Assembly (NCBI GenBank): GCA_018873245.2
Contig: JAEMBT020000004.1
Location: 682,001 to 746,000, forward strand
Reading direction: 5' to 3'
Origin: Archegozetes longisetosus
Taxonomy: Eukaryota; Arthropoda; Arachnida; Sarcoptiformes; Trhypochthoniidae
Length of the DNA stretch: 64,000 bases
Below, piece after piece: positions 1 to 10,762 of the stretch. The first letter of the stretch is position 1. The number at the start of each line of letters is the position of its first letter. The translations under genes were made by a program, and so were the position numbers. The notes beneath the pieces are model-generated. The model was not told the origin of the DNA. It searched no databases and saw nothing but the letters and a program-made list of their open reading frames with translations.

Positions 1-425
1 ATCCGTTGATTGGCTCCAAATATACGGTTGCGTAAAATTAGCTATCAATTTTTCAAGTAACCATTTTAGGATCATTAATATTTAGTTCAATTTGTTCATC
101 AGCTACGTTGGCCAAAATCAAAACTATTTGATTATCAGGTCTAACAAAAACAGTCACATTAAATTTATTCAATTTTGACTGCAATCGAACTCTAGTTCCT
201 ACAGATTTGGCATTAAAAATTTACTCAGGTCTCCGAACATAAAATATCGGTTCTTTTTGGTGTCATTAGGCACTAGAATTTATATGAATAGGACTACTGA
301 GTTTATTGCCATCGACCCAACTCGGACCTCCTTTCATGTTAGGATTCATACTCTAGTCGATCCAACTTTTGACTTAGTGGCTCAAACAATAAATTTTAAA
401 ATTAGATAACAGATTTCATATTAGC
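1..425 (-). pseudogene. glucosylceramidase (GBA1-like) C-terminal pseudogene, runs off left edge
   Basis: Read on the minus strand, this stretch aligns by eye with the C-terminal end of lysosomal glucosylceramidase (glycoside hydrolase family 30). GGPSWV at about 331-314 matches the conserved GGPNWV. It is followed by SSPIHI, then FVRPDNQIVLILAN and LNINDP at about 150-63, and finally LLEKLI and PYIW near the window edge. The frame holds at least five in-frame stops, and a one-base frame shift at about 61-63 separates DPKM from LLEKLI. One stop falls where the family has a conserved Trp (WTDW), consistent with TGG to TAG. A possible 26-nt GTAAAT...TAG segment near 195-220 is too short for an intron. 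The family call is knowledge-based, the stops are seen directly, and the pseudogene status is inferred. Confidence 0.7.
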
Positions 426-820
426 GCTCACAGAGTGATTTTAAATTATTTATACATACAATTTGATCTCTGCTTTCAAAGTGATTGTTTGATAATTTTA
501 TAAATGAATGTAAAGTGTGGTAAGTAGAGTCGTAAGAAAAAGGCTTCAGTACAGTACCGATTATTCCTTCATAAAATCTTTGTAATAATATAAAGCTTAC
601 TCAGCATATTTTACAGTTAAATATGTTTATATAAATATGTTGTTAGTGAATTAAGTAACCAATTTATACGAAATTTTCTTTTTGTTCAAATTGAAGTCTG
701 ATTTAAGCGACATTCAGACCATATACTTCCTGGACTTAAAATTCCGAAAAAGAATCTCAAAGAGTTTAGCAGATATCGCAATTTTTAAGGAGAAAAATAA
801 GTTTAGTTTGGGCATAAAGT
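426..820. other. AT-rich spacer
   Basis: No ORF, repeat or RNA gene recognised. No further 5' part of the glucosylceramidase-like pseudogene was found here. Confidence 0.5.
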
Positions 821-824
821 AAAA

Positions 825-1190
825 ATGGCTGTTAGGGAGACATGAACTCAAAATTACGCCCTTTTACAAGATAACGCGCCCAGCAAAGCTAAATGAATCG
901 CCGGCTTTTGTACAGCTTATTCAGTAGAAATTTTTCTCATTCGTCACATTTTCCCGATTTGTTCCCTTTTGATTTAAACTTTTCCGAAACTAAAAAATTA
1001 TTTAGTGGGCGGAAGACCTCAATCAGATCCTCAATTGAAGCGTAGAGTCAAATTTTTCTAAATCATATCACAGAAAACGACTGAAAATCAATGTTCGAAG
1101 CGTTGGTCATAAAATGGGGAAAATGCTTCAATGAAGATGGAATTTATTTTGAATAAATTAATGTAAATTTTAAAGTTTTAAGTTTTATTT
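825..1190 (+). pseudogene. mariner-type transposase remnant (C-terminal third)
   Basis: Broken frames on the plus strand resemble the C-terminal part of a mariner transposase. A piece reading LLQDNAPSKA at about 858-887 corresponds to the family's catalytic HDNARPH segment. A proline-rich FPDLFPFDLNF piece corresponds to the YSPDLAPSDYHLF region. A final piece, MFEALVIKWGKCFNEDGIYF, at about 1091-1150 corresponds to the end of the protein. Frame changes and stops occur between these pieces, so no working protein is possible. Terminal inverted repeats were not identified. Confidence 0.6.
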
Positions 1191-1529
1191 TATGATGAGA
1201 ATAAAAGTTAGTCCAAAAAATTTTGGCTCAATCCTTAAATTTTGAGCTAGTTTCATGTAATGGATCTGAAAAAAGTTTAAATCAGTATCAAATTGAATTA
1301 AGGTAATTAGCAAATGATTGTGACCATCACATGAAATCCATCCACAATATTAAACTTTAATCGAAACAATCAAATAAATTAATAGCATATGCATTGATCC
1401 TCACACTTTCTATTAATGTATATATACATAAAGAACAGAATTTAGTGTTTAGAGAATATGAGATAAAAGCAATTTTATTTGTTAAGAAATAAGTCAAATT
1501 AGTTGAAACTAACTAAGATATTGTTTTTG
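1191..1529. other. AT-rich spacer
   Basis: Nothing recognisable apart from AT-rich sequence. Confidence 0.5.
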
Positions 1530-1923
1530 ATGACTCTCATAATCTGTCTATCAATGGTATTATCAATTCCTTCGAACTATTTCAAATCGGAACCATCAGA
1601 AGAAGTGGGTAAATGTTTTGTTACACATGAACATGAATTCACAAACCTCATCGTTTTACAAAAACGCTGATGATGTTATCAAGAATTATGGCGATTTGTT
1701 GGACAAAAATCCTGAACAATTGCCGGATTCTGCCAAAAAGATTTTATGTTGTTTTCTATATCCTTCCGAGTCATGTGTTATTCAAGTAGTCAGTCTTACA
1801 ACCGGTTTTAAAGTATTAGTTGAAACATTTATGGCGGAATCCGAGAAAGAGGTTGGTGGAGAACCGAAAGTTTCAATTGAAAAGTTATGTACTAAGTTTC
1901 AGAGAAATTTGACATCCTGCTAA
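1530..1923 (+). CDS. possible small secreted protein, split between two frames
   Basis: Not recognised. An ATG at 1530 opens a hydrophobic start (MTLIICLSMVLSIP, signal-peptide-like) that runs to a stop at about 1671. A second frame is open from 1543 to 1923, with its first ATG at 1627; it encodes a mostly hydrophilic C-terminal part with five cysteines ending NLTSC. The two frames overlap. A GTAAAT donor-like site at 1609 lies at their junction, but no AG acceptor at a normal distance joins the two in phase. Options are a frameshifted relic, an undetected intron with an unusual acceptor, or two chance ORFs. No similarity to a known family is claimed. Confidence 0.25.
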
Positions 1924-2989
1924 TAAGCTTTTCGATTTTAACGGAAGTAACTTTAATTCAAATAATTAACGTTTTTAAATTCGATTATTTTGAGCAATGC
2001 ATCGAATTGCAAATATTTATTCAATTGTAAAACATTTTAAACCATTAAGTTATGGATAAATTAAGATATAATTTAGTTTTATAATTCATATTTGATTTGC
2101 ATTCATATTTAGTTAAATTTCAAATTTTGTAAACATTTAACAGTTATATATAAAGTTATTATAAAACTGAAGTTATTTTAATTTTAGCAATCGAAAAACA
2201 CTGTAAGCTTTTAATTTAGTGATTCAATTCAATTAGATTTAATTCAATTTTGTGAATTTTAAAATTTGTTAGTATAAATTGTATTAAATAAAATCAGAAT
2301 CAATTTGTTTATTAATTGATAGTAATGTCAGAAAAATTCAATATTTGGTAAATATTTACTGATAATAAAGTTATTATAAAACTGAAGTTATATTTAATTT
2401 TATCTGAAAAACATTCATTATCCAAACACTCTATCGATTGGTTGTTATGAATATAATTATGACTGAGGACTAATTGAAAGACATCTGAAACAGAAGCCTA
2501 GAAATGTTAAGATAACTTGAATATTTAATAACATAAGTGTGAGTGTTAATTCTATAATTAAATCGATGAAAAAAATTCGCACTAATTAGTTTTGGGATGT
2601 TGCAAACGAAGCTCTCATATTTGAATATGCTATTTTATTTGATAACAAAGTCTTAATTATGGCAAAAATTTTCTTATTTCTATAAAACGAGATATCATTT
2701 GAATGAATTCATCATTCTCTTCAGTCTAATTGCTGTGGTTTTACAAATAATTCATCACTGGTGTTATAACAATTATATAACTATTTGGGATCATTTCATA
2801 TGTCTGGTTAGTCTCCGAGAAAAGTATTCAATTAACAAATCGAGAGAATATCAGCAAATTACTGAATAAATCGAAACAACTTAAATGCTCATAAATACCT
2901 AAAGATGTGTTTTACCAAAATTTGAATCATCAAACTATCAATATTTAATCATATTAGTGTATTTTAGCTGATTTTGATATCCACTAAAG
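1924..2989. other. AT-rich intergenic DNA
   Basis: Holds a local direct repeat (listed separately); otherwise nothing recognised. Confidence 0.5.
2150..2402. repeat. two direct copies of a ~38-bp AT-rich unit
   Basis: The unit at 2150-2187 (core AAGTTATTATAAAACTGAAG) recurs in the same orientation at 2366-2402 with small differences at its end. This looks like a local duplication, with no coding content. Confidence 0.65.
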
Positions 2990-3170
2990 CAGTGGTTTCC
3001 ATACTTTTTTCTCGTGGACCACCTGAACATCTAAAACATTCTGGCGACCCATTAAGAAGACCTTTTCAATTAAACATTTTTGTTGAATTAAAACCATTCA
3101 ATAGTTTATTACTACAACGATCATCAATGTTAGGAACAATTTTAGTCAATCAGACAAGTAAATGACTTCT
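2990..3170 (+). mobile_element. one-ended hAT-like terminal fragment
   Basis: The sequence starting CAGTGGTTTCCATACTTTTT at 2990, followed by CTCGTGGACCACC, resembles the terminal inverted repeat of a widespread hAT group (CAGTGGTTCTCAAAC...). No matching inverted end was found downstream, so this is a single terminus or a fragment. The assignment rests on the terminal motif only. Confidence 0.4.
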
Positions 3171-5455
3171 ACTTTCAATCTGGACTTATATTTTATTTTT
3201 GTGTTGAAATCAGATCTGACAAATTATATTGTTTTTATCTTACTTTGAAATTAGTTGCAACATCAGTCCCGAAGTAAGGTGTTGGCACTATATGTCTGGC
3301 ATTTGCTAATTGACTCACTGTTTAGATTGAAGATCTTTCTAATTGAATAACCATTTGTGAGTAAATCAGTGGAGTGAATCAGTTAGTTATAATAAAATAG
3401 CAAGAGTGTACAGTCAACTTAATCTTCAATACAACCCAAAACTTTTAATTCTGGAATTGGCTCAATAATTGACATATACTTATCGATTGCTCATTTGATG
3501 GATCTATTTATTGAAAATTTTTATTTTCAAAGATAACTCTTAATAAATACCAAAATTGTCCGAAAAAATTAATTCGATCTCTAATCAACTTTCGATGCAT
3601 TGAATTAAGCGAAACAATTACCAAAATCGATGCAATTAATATCAACCGAATTATAAGCTCAGCAAATATGAAGTCAATTAAATCATTTTCTAATCTTTTT
3701 ACTGATCGAATGGTATTCGACTAAGAATAAGCGACTCGAAAATTTCATAACAGATAATCTTTGGTCAGTTATAGCCACCGGTGTGATTGTTGTATCGTAC
3801 TCCTATAGAAATGATCTTATATCAAATTTCTACCGAAAAATAGATTAATTACAATTAGTTAAATGGTATGCATTTGTTTGTAACATTCCGTTTCATGAGT
3901 TATCTGAATTGTTTGTGTCATATTCACTTCCATCGGTTAGTGTCAGTAGTTTATAACTGAAACTCAATAATTAAAAAGTCAAACAAAACTGGTTCAAATG
4001 TTTCTGCCGAATGGTGTTTTAGCTAACATTAAATTGAGTTTTTTGGATAAAATGTCAACGACTTCATAGAACATGGTTTCAGAATAGCTGATCCGTTGTC
4101 ACACTTCAATTTTTACAATCGAATCCCACTCGTAATAAATTTGGCAAACTATTTATTCATAGCATTAATTTATAGTGAAGTCTCACCTGAACAACAGCTA
4201 ATCTCAATCTCATAATAGAGATTAATTTAATTTAATAATGCTTTTATTCGAGCTGAGCAACTCTTTAAGCGCTGTGCAGCAAATTCGTAGCAAATATTTT
4301 GAGAAAAAGCGCGTATTCATAGAAAGTGTCCAAATTTCTTTTACTGTTAATAAGTTAAGTGTTTTTATATGTGTTAATCACTTTTATTTATTTCTTACAA
4401 TTTGTAAAACTTTATGACGAATGAAAGCATGATTTCGTAAAACAGTGTTGTGCAATAACGAAAATTTATCCACTTTTGTGCCTCAAAATCATTTATATTT
4501 AGTTCAACAGAAAAACTTTATCCGACAATAGATTTAAATTACAGACATCTGAACAACTTGTAAAATAGTGTTTCGTTTGAAAAGTTACAAAATTAGACGA
4601 ATCATTGTTAAGAAAGTGTATTGATTCAAAAATTTCACTCATTCCTATTGAATATTTTGTGTGTATTTCATAATCAACTCATTAATTATCGACGTATTCT
4701 AAAGAGTAAAAAAAGCAGTGAATGACATATTTGACTTAAAACTTAATCAGAGACTCTTTGCACACCTCATTTGTTAACTGAGTTTATTAACTGCGTTATT
4801 TGGCGAGACAAATGTGTCTTCCAGTTAAATATAATTAACAAAAATCGTGCAATATGATTCATTAAATTGCCAGTCCATAAAATCGTGTAATAGACATCTG
4901 TTACAAATAGCATAAAATGTAGTGCACAACACATTTTAGTTATTACTAATAAGTCTATTAGCACTAACACATTATTATTTACCTCGAAAACACTAACTCA
5001 TTACAGTTTGTGGATTTAGTTATAAATGCTACTTTATTTATAAAAAATACATAACAAGTCAAAAATGCTTTCTGTTGTTTTGTGCAAATTTCATTACTTT
5101 CTAAACGTTTTAAATAAAATCTCTCAAAACATACATCAAAATAGATAAAAAAGTACAATAAATAATATGTGCACTCAAATATATTTTAACTAAATGTAAC
5201 CAAACAATTATGTCAAACGAATTATTAGAATATTGATATTTGTGGATCATACTCAGGGCTCATACCATTAATTAGTATTGAAACTCGTTTTGCAAAGCAA
5301 AAGATCTGTTGGCACCAAATGTTCATCTGTTTTAATATGTGCTGTACTTTCAGATCATTGACTTCACAGTCTAATTATATTTTCAAAATTTTTATGATTC
5401 ACATTTTGAATAAAACTTATTAAACATAAATTCTGTGAATTCAAATCAGTTGAAA
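3171..5455. other. gene-free intergenic DNA
   Basis: About 2.3 kb upstream of the carboxypeptidase. Short ORFs only, none with protein-like composition. No tRNA-like sequence or inverted repeat was recognised. Confidence 0.5.
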
Positions 5456-7714
5456 ATGTTGTGCAGAACAGTTTGTTTGTTAGCAATCATTCAAATAGCA
5501 ATCGGTGCTTTCACCGAAAAACCGGTAGATTTCAGTCAACATCAAGTCATAAGCGTTTTACCGAAAAAACTCAAAGATTTGGAAGTCCTGGAGAAGATTA
5601 AGGATGAGTTTAATGTAATTTTACGATAATTTCATGACATGACTTTTGAGTTTTGAATTTACAAAATAAAGAATCACTTTTTGATGAATTAACTTATTTT
5701 CTAAATGACAGATCGATTACTGGAATCGACTGGCACACGATTTGAGGCCAGTCCTGACACATATAAGTCCAGAACAATCGGATTTCTTGTTAGCTCTTAA
5801 CAATTCAAACATCAAGTACGAAATCAAAGCGAATAACCTTCAGAAATTGATTGATGGAGAAAAAGAACAGAATCAAAGAAATCGAATGGTCTTCAGTTTG
5901 AAAGGTTTCGATTACGAAAACTCTTATCACTCGTACGAAGAAATAGTTTCTGAATTACACACCATGAATTCAAGAAGTGAGTCAATCGCTATTTATGAAA
6001 AGTCGTTGTGATGACTGTCATTCTGATTGTTTCATTCAATTCAAAGCGTAAATTCATATAATACTCAAAATGATTGAATTTATAGGTAGTAAAGCGAGTT
6101 ATAAGAGCATCGGTAACTCATATCAGGGTCGGGCCATACCATCGATCACTATCACAAATGCCGGCGGAAGTGCGAAGCGAACCATATTTTTAGAATGTGG
6201 TATTCATGCCAGAGAGTGGATTTCTCCGGCCACTTGCCTATGGATGGCTAACACTTTGTTAACAGATCCCAAAAATAATGAGCTTTTGGATAAATTTGAG
6301 TTCATAATAGTTCCGGTACTTAATCCCGACGGTTATGTCTATACTAAAACTGATAGAATGTGGAGAAAGACTCGATCGCCTCAGGCCGGAGGCTGTGTTG
6401 GAGCAGATCCTAACAGAAAGTATATGTTTATTCAGTTCTATTTAGTGATGCGTGATAGTAGTCGGACAGTCGATGCTATCGGATGATTTGAGGCTATCGA
6501 TAGTAAACTGTTGACTGAATCACTGACCCGGTGGTATCGCGATAGTTTACCAACCCGTCAGTAGTCTGATTAAAGATATATAACACAGCCATATATTCAA
6601 ACCATCCTGTTCAATTGAAAGTTATTTACCCTGATCTTTGTAAGCTAGTGCAAAATTGTTTTTCTATTGTGGGTACATCTGTTCCTTCACAAAGAATCTT
6701 TACTAGAACTGGTAATACTATAACTTTTAAGAGCAATAGATTAGACCCCAAACTTGTTTAAAGAGTAATCTTTCGTTTAGCTATTAGAATTCGTAAACAA
6801 AATTACCTGACGTACTGCAATTATATATTCAATAAAAATAAAACATCAAATTTTGCAATTAAAAATTATACTATCGGACTATCTATATTATCGAATTATT
6901 TTGCAAAAACTATCGATAGTGTCTACCGAATGAAAAGTTGAACATTCGATGGTACATTCGAATGAATTTTTTTCCTATCGCGCATCACTAGTTCTATTCA
7001 TTTTGATCATTCAAATAACGGCATTGAGTAATCATTTTCTGAATCAACAGCTGGGACGCAAACTTCTGTCGATCGGGTGCGTCCAGAAGCCCGTGCAATG
7101 ATGCCTATTGTGGACCAAAGCCCTTTTCTGAAATTGAAACCAGACATATGGCAGAATTAGTTAAAACCAAAATAGGCAATATTGCGGCCTATTTTGCAAT
7201 TCACAGTTTTAGTCAGCTATGGATGTATCCTTACGGATATGCTAAATCTTACACATCCAACAGAGCATCTCTGGTAACTAAACTTTCAATCAATCACTTC
7301 TCTCGACTGATACTCAAACAAAAATCCATTCAAATCGTTTGAAATGCAATTTTTTCCAAATATCTGACTAATAGTTAATATTTTTAGGAAAGCCTATCGA
7401 CCAAAGCAGTGAACGCTATAAAGAATGTAAACGGCTTAGTCTTCACAAAAGGAAGTATTGCTGATGTGATTTGTGAGTCAAACAGATTTGACTTATAAAA
7501 ACTCATAACTTGAAACAAATTTCTTTTTGTTCAATTAGACGTAGCCTCAGGTTCCAGTACTGACTGGGCTTATGATGCGTGTGGTGTAAAGAATGCATTC
7601 GCTATAGAGTTACGCGATCGCGGACAATATGGCTTTATGTTACCTCAGAGTCAAATAAAAGCCGCAGCTATGGAAATTTGGGCTGGAATTAGAGCTGTCT
7701 GTATGGCTATTTAA
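5456..7714 (+). CDS. secreted zinc carboxypeptidase, M14A family, A-type (complete, six exons)
   Basis: Exons 5456-5614, 5712-5976, 6086-6419, 7051-7273, 7388-7472 and 7539-7714 join in phase to 413 codons, the usual size of a pro-carboxypeptidase. The ATG at 5456 starts a signal peptide (MLCRTVCLLAIIQIAIGAF); an in-frame upstream GTG is ignored. An activation propeptide follows to about residue 120. Zinc ligands are His182 and Glu185 (HAREW) and His304 (IHSFSQ). Carboxylate-binding residues are Arg238 (WRKTRS) and Asn251-Arg252 (DPNRN, split by intron 3), with Tyr356 next and catalytic Glu379 in AIELRDRGQYGF. The S1' specificity position (255 in bovine numbering) is Thr363, not the Asp of B-type enzymes, so removal of neutral or hydrophobic C-terminal residues is likely. 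It probably acts in gut digestion or extracellular peptide processing. Intron 3 (6420-7050) is enlarged by a hAT element. Confidence 0.93.
6443..6990 (+). mobile_element. hAT transposon relic in carboxypeptidase intron 3
   Basis: The ends TAGTGATGCG (6443) and CGCATCACTA (6990) are inverted copies, flanked by a perfect 8-bp duplication GTTCTATT at 6435-6442 and 6991-6998, diagnostic of hAT. At 6621-6762 a plus-strand frame ends with TSVPSQRIF and NRLDPKLV, the hAT C-terminal dimerisation domain (the family's TSVPSERIFS...NRL), and then stops. Subterminal copies of CTATCGATAG and variants occur near both ends. The rest of the transposase is missing, so this is an internally deleted, non-autonomous copy. 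The host intron's splice sites lie outside it and are intact. Confidence 0.9.
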
Positions 7715-8122
7715 ACCACACATTTATTTATATGATCAAACTCTAACCGATTAATTGAACTAAAACTTCTAATCTACGACTTGCAAAATTGAATTTTTTT
7801 CAAAGTTTTATAATAATCCAAATTCTATTATTGAATGTAACACAAGTAATCGCTTACAACTAATTATAAAAACACTTCTTGCTACAGCTTATGTAAAACA
7901 ATCAAAATTAGTTCAATATTGATTAATATAAGGTGAAATTTAATGAAAATTAAATAAATTTTTCAAAAGAGGTAAAAAATTAAGTGTTTGTCCACTTTTT
8001 ATCTGAAGACGTGACACAATTGAGATATTAAGAAAAATGCGATATTTCATGAGAAATTAAGGCATTCAAGTTATGCTTACTATATAATAGCCATTCGAAT
8101 TTAGTCTGTTTTTAAGTTTAAA
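7715..8122. other. carboxypeptidase 3' flank
   Basis: AT-rich. An AATAAA-type signal occurs near 7952, and nothing else was recognised. Confidence 0.4.
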
Positions 8123-8945
8123 TTGAGGCTCAACCCTAGAAAACAACAGATCTCAGGCAAATATAGAATGTATAACAAATAATGCCAATCACCGACTTCG
8201 TGGCATTTTCTTGATAGGTTTAATGTGGATCCTCTTATCGGTTTTGTAGCATTAAAGGATTTTAATCTAATTCACATGTCGTTGATAAAGGATTAAATTT
8301 TTCAAATTTGAGCTCATAAATAGCTTTCTCTCAAATTAATGAACCGTTGTGACCACTGCTTATCCTATTAAGTTTTTTTCATTTAGTACTAAAAGTTTCT
8401 TCTGTCTAATATTGAAATTTTTAGAACTGCAAAACTTTTGAATAATTGTAAACGTAAGGGAAATTACATTAAAGATTATATTTGCAAACTTAATAATAAG
8501 CTATGCACAGATTTTTTGCTCATGTAACTCCCAAAAATGCAATAATAAGTCCATTTAATGTTATATCTCAGTATAAACATTACTTTTCTTATGTTTAGCA
8601 CATATTTCATAAAATACTCTATATTTATACTAATTTTATTTTTAAAAATCTATACTAAGACTAATAAATAAGAGTTTGATTAAGACCTCATTTACATTGA
8701 ATAGCATTTTCATTTTCTATCAATGAGTTCAATCTACTTGTGTAGATAATGTTTTGAAATTTTTAAAAGTATTAGTATGTGATTTACAGTAACATTTGGT
8801 TCGATGGCTAATCTTCTGATTCGTCAAAATTGATAAGAGGGTTGCATTAAATTTATCGAGAAAATGCCGTGAAGTCAATGATTAGAATTATTTTATACAT
8901 TTTACGTTTGCCTGAGATATGTTGTTTTCCAGGATTGAGCCTCAA
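8123..8945. mobile_element. unclassified TIR element, ~823 bp
   Basis: The left end TTGAGGCTCAACCCTAGAAA (8123) is repeated in inverted form at the right end (to 8945, TTGAGGCTCAATCCTGGAAA on the minus strand). The inverted similarity continues about 130 bp inwards on each side (8123-8260 and 8805-8945), including CTCAGGCAAA and GGCATTTTCT blocks. No ORF was seen between the arms. The target duplication could not be decided, so no superfamily is assigned. Confidence 0.7.
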
Positions 8946-9299
8946 ATACATTGTTACTCATAAGTATGAATATGAGAATAATTAACTCCGTGTCTTGTCT
9001 TTGGCTTAATGTAATTTAACAATTACTTGTTAATTTTAGCCAAATTTGTCTTAAATCAAAACGCAATCATTTGGAATCCGAAAGCTATAAACATATCGAG
9101 TAGTGTCACATTTCCAGTAAAATTATAAATTAAAAAATCTTACTTTTTATGCGATCATAAATAAGTGAACATTTGTTTTGACTAAATCAAAACGAGGAAG
9201 TTTTCTCGTTTCAAAATTCTTTAAAGTTGAATTAAGCAAATGCCAATCGAATAAAGCATTTTTGAATACAAATATATTGATTTAATTCCGTGAAGCGAT
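8946..9299. other. AT-rich spacer
   Basis: Nothing recognised. Confidence 0.4.
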
Positions 9300-10315
9300 G
9301 GTCAACTACGAAAATTTGCTGAAGCCGAACTTCTTCAGATGTTCGGGATGAGAGATGAAGGCAAAGAATGTCGCACCTTAGCCGAAAAGGTGAGATGCAG
9401 TTCTTCATGTGTTTATAAAGTAATGAGAAAGATCAACGCTTTTGAAACAGCTCGTAATTTAATAAGCGATCGAGAACGCTGACAACAAGGAGAACTGACG
9501 ACAGAATTGCAGCAAGTGTGGAGAAAAACAAACGAATTACAGCCAAACAAATTAAAAAAGATCTGCAATCTGTCAATATCAATTGCAGCGAACCTACAAT
9601 TAAACGAAGATTTAGAGAAAGCAAATCTTGGTGGAATCGCACATAACAGACTGGCGATAAGTGAAAAAAATCGCATAAAAAATTTGCTTTCGCAAAGAAA
9701 CATCTAAATATGTCGTCGGCCTTCTCAAACAAAATCATTTGATCCGACGAGCTGAAATTCGAGTTAATTAACTCGAAAAGATGAATTATAGTGTGCAAAA
9801 AACCAAAAGAACTCAGTAAATACGATATTGTGCTTACTGTAAAATATTCGCCTTCTGTGATGGTTTGGGAATGTATTTAACGCTCTGGTATCGGCAATTT
9901 ATTCTAAATAAACATTAAAATGGGTGCTAAACTCTATTTCAGAATCGTTAGTAGCAATTTATATGCGAGTCATATATGAGAATCAGAGATAACTTTATCT
10001 TTCAATCTAATGACTCCAAACATACTTTGCGTTTAACGAAGAGTTGATTCACAGAAAATGAGATCTAACAGATCGAATGGCTACCACAAAGGTCCGAACT
10101 TGAATATGATCAAACATTTGTGGGGACCGATCGGTACCCCAATCTGACCGTCAATCTATCGCTGGTTTCAAAAGAGCCTTATTTGGAGGTTGGGAATAGA
10201 TCGGACAAGAAATGATTGACTAGTTGATCGGAATTATCCCTAAACGACTGGAAGAATTGATGAAAGCGAACGTAGGCAGTACTATTACTAGTCACCGATT
10301 TATAGCGGGATTAGT
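9300..10315 (+). pseudogene. decayed Tc1-like transposase
   Basis: Pieces of a Tc1 transposase occur in order in shifting plus-strand frames. There is a paired helix-turn-helix region (RTLAEKVRCSSSCVYKVM near 9380). A GRKRKTSAR-like linker is followed by RITAKQIKKDLQSV near 9530, then FAKKHLN near 9690 and SDELKFEL near 9745 (first catalytic Asp region). Further on are SVMVWE near 9855 and an NVWLPQRSELEYDQ-like piece near 10090 that matches the WPPQSPDLNPIE block. Multiple stops and frameshifts make it dead. Terminal repeats were not identified with confidence. Confidence 0.75.
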
Positions 10316-10760
10316 TAACATTGCTAAAATCTTCACTAATATTTACTTAATTTTAATCCGAATTTTTAAGTATTGCACATTGCAACTAAGCTACAATCAA
10401 ATCTTGATGGTTATAAATCTTAACTTTTGAAGATACAAATATAATAGAAACTGCGATATTTGTTTCTTAATTGCTGGTCCTTTAGAAATTGATGAATTTT
10501 TGTGCATTAGACGATTGCTGCATACTTTTGAGAGATAGCGTATACGGAAATACCCAAAAAGTGATTTCTGAGAAAGTTTTTATCTTATCAATACGAGATG
10601 CATCTAATTAATATTCATAGTACTTTTATTGCTCACTTTCAAAGGCATTTTCAATAAATTTGTATCTGTGCTGCATCTGTATCATTAATGATTAAATCTT
10701 GATTAATAAACTCTGACATTTTAATTTTGATGATCATTTTCAAATAAATAGTTGTTGGAG
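10316..10760. other. AT-rich spacer
   Basis: Nothing recognised between the Tc1 relic and the next element. Confidence 0.4.
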
Positions 10761-10762
10761 TA

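Noticed and set aside
195-220. GTAAAT...TAG segment as an intron rescuing the glucosylceramidase frame
   Set aside because: 26 nt is shorter than any credible intron here (minimum seen about 50 nt), and other stops remain.
4767-4970. Hydrophobic 67-codon minus-strand ORF, membrane-protein-like
   Set aside because: AT-rich DNA gives Leu/Ile/Phe-rich chance ORFs; no start context, neighbours or family similarity.
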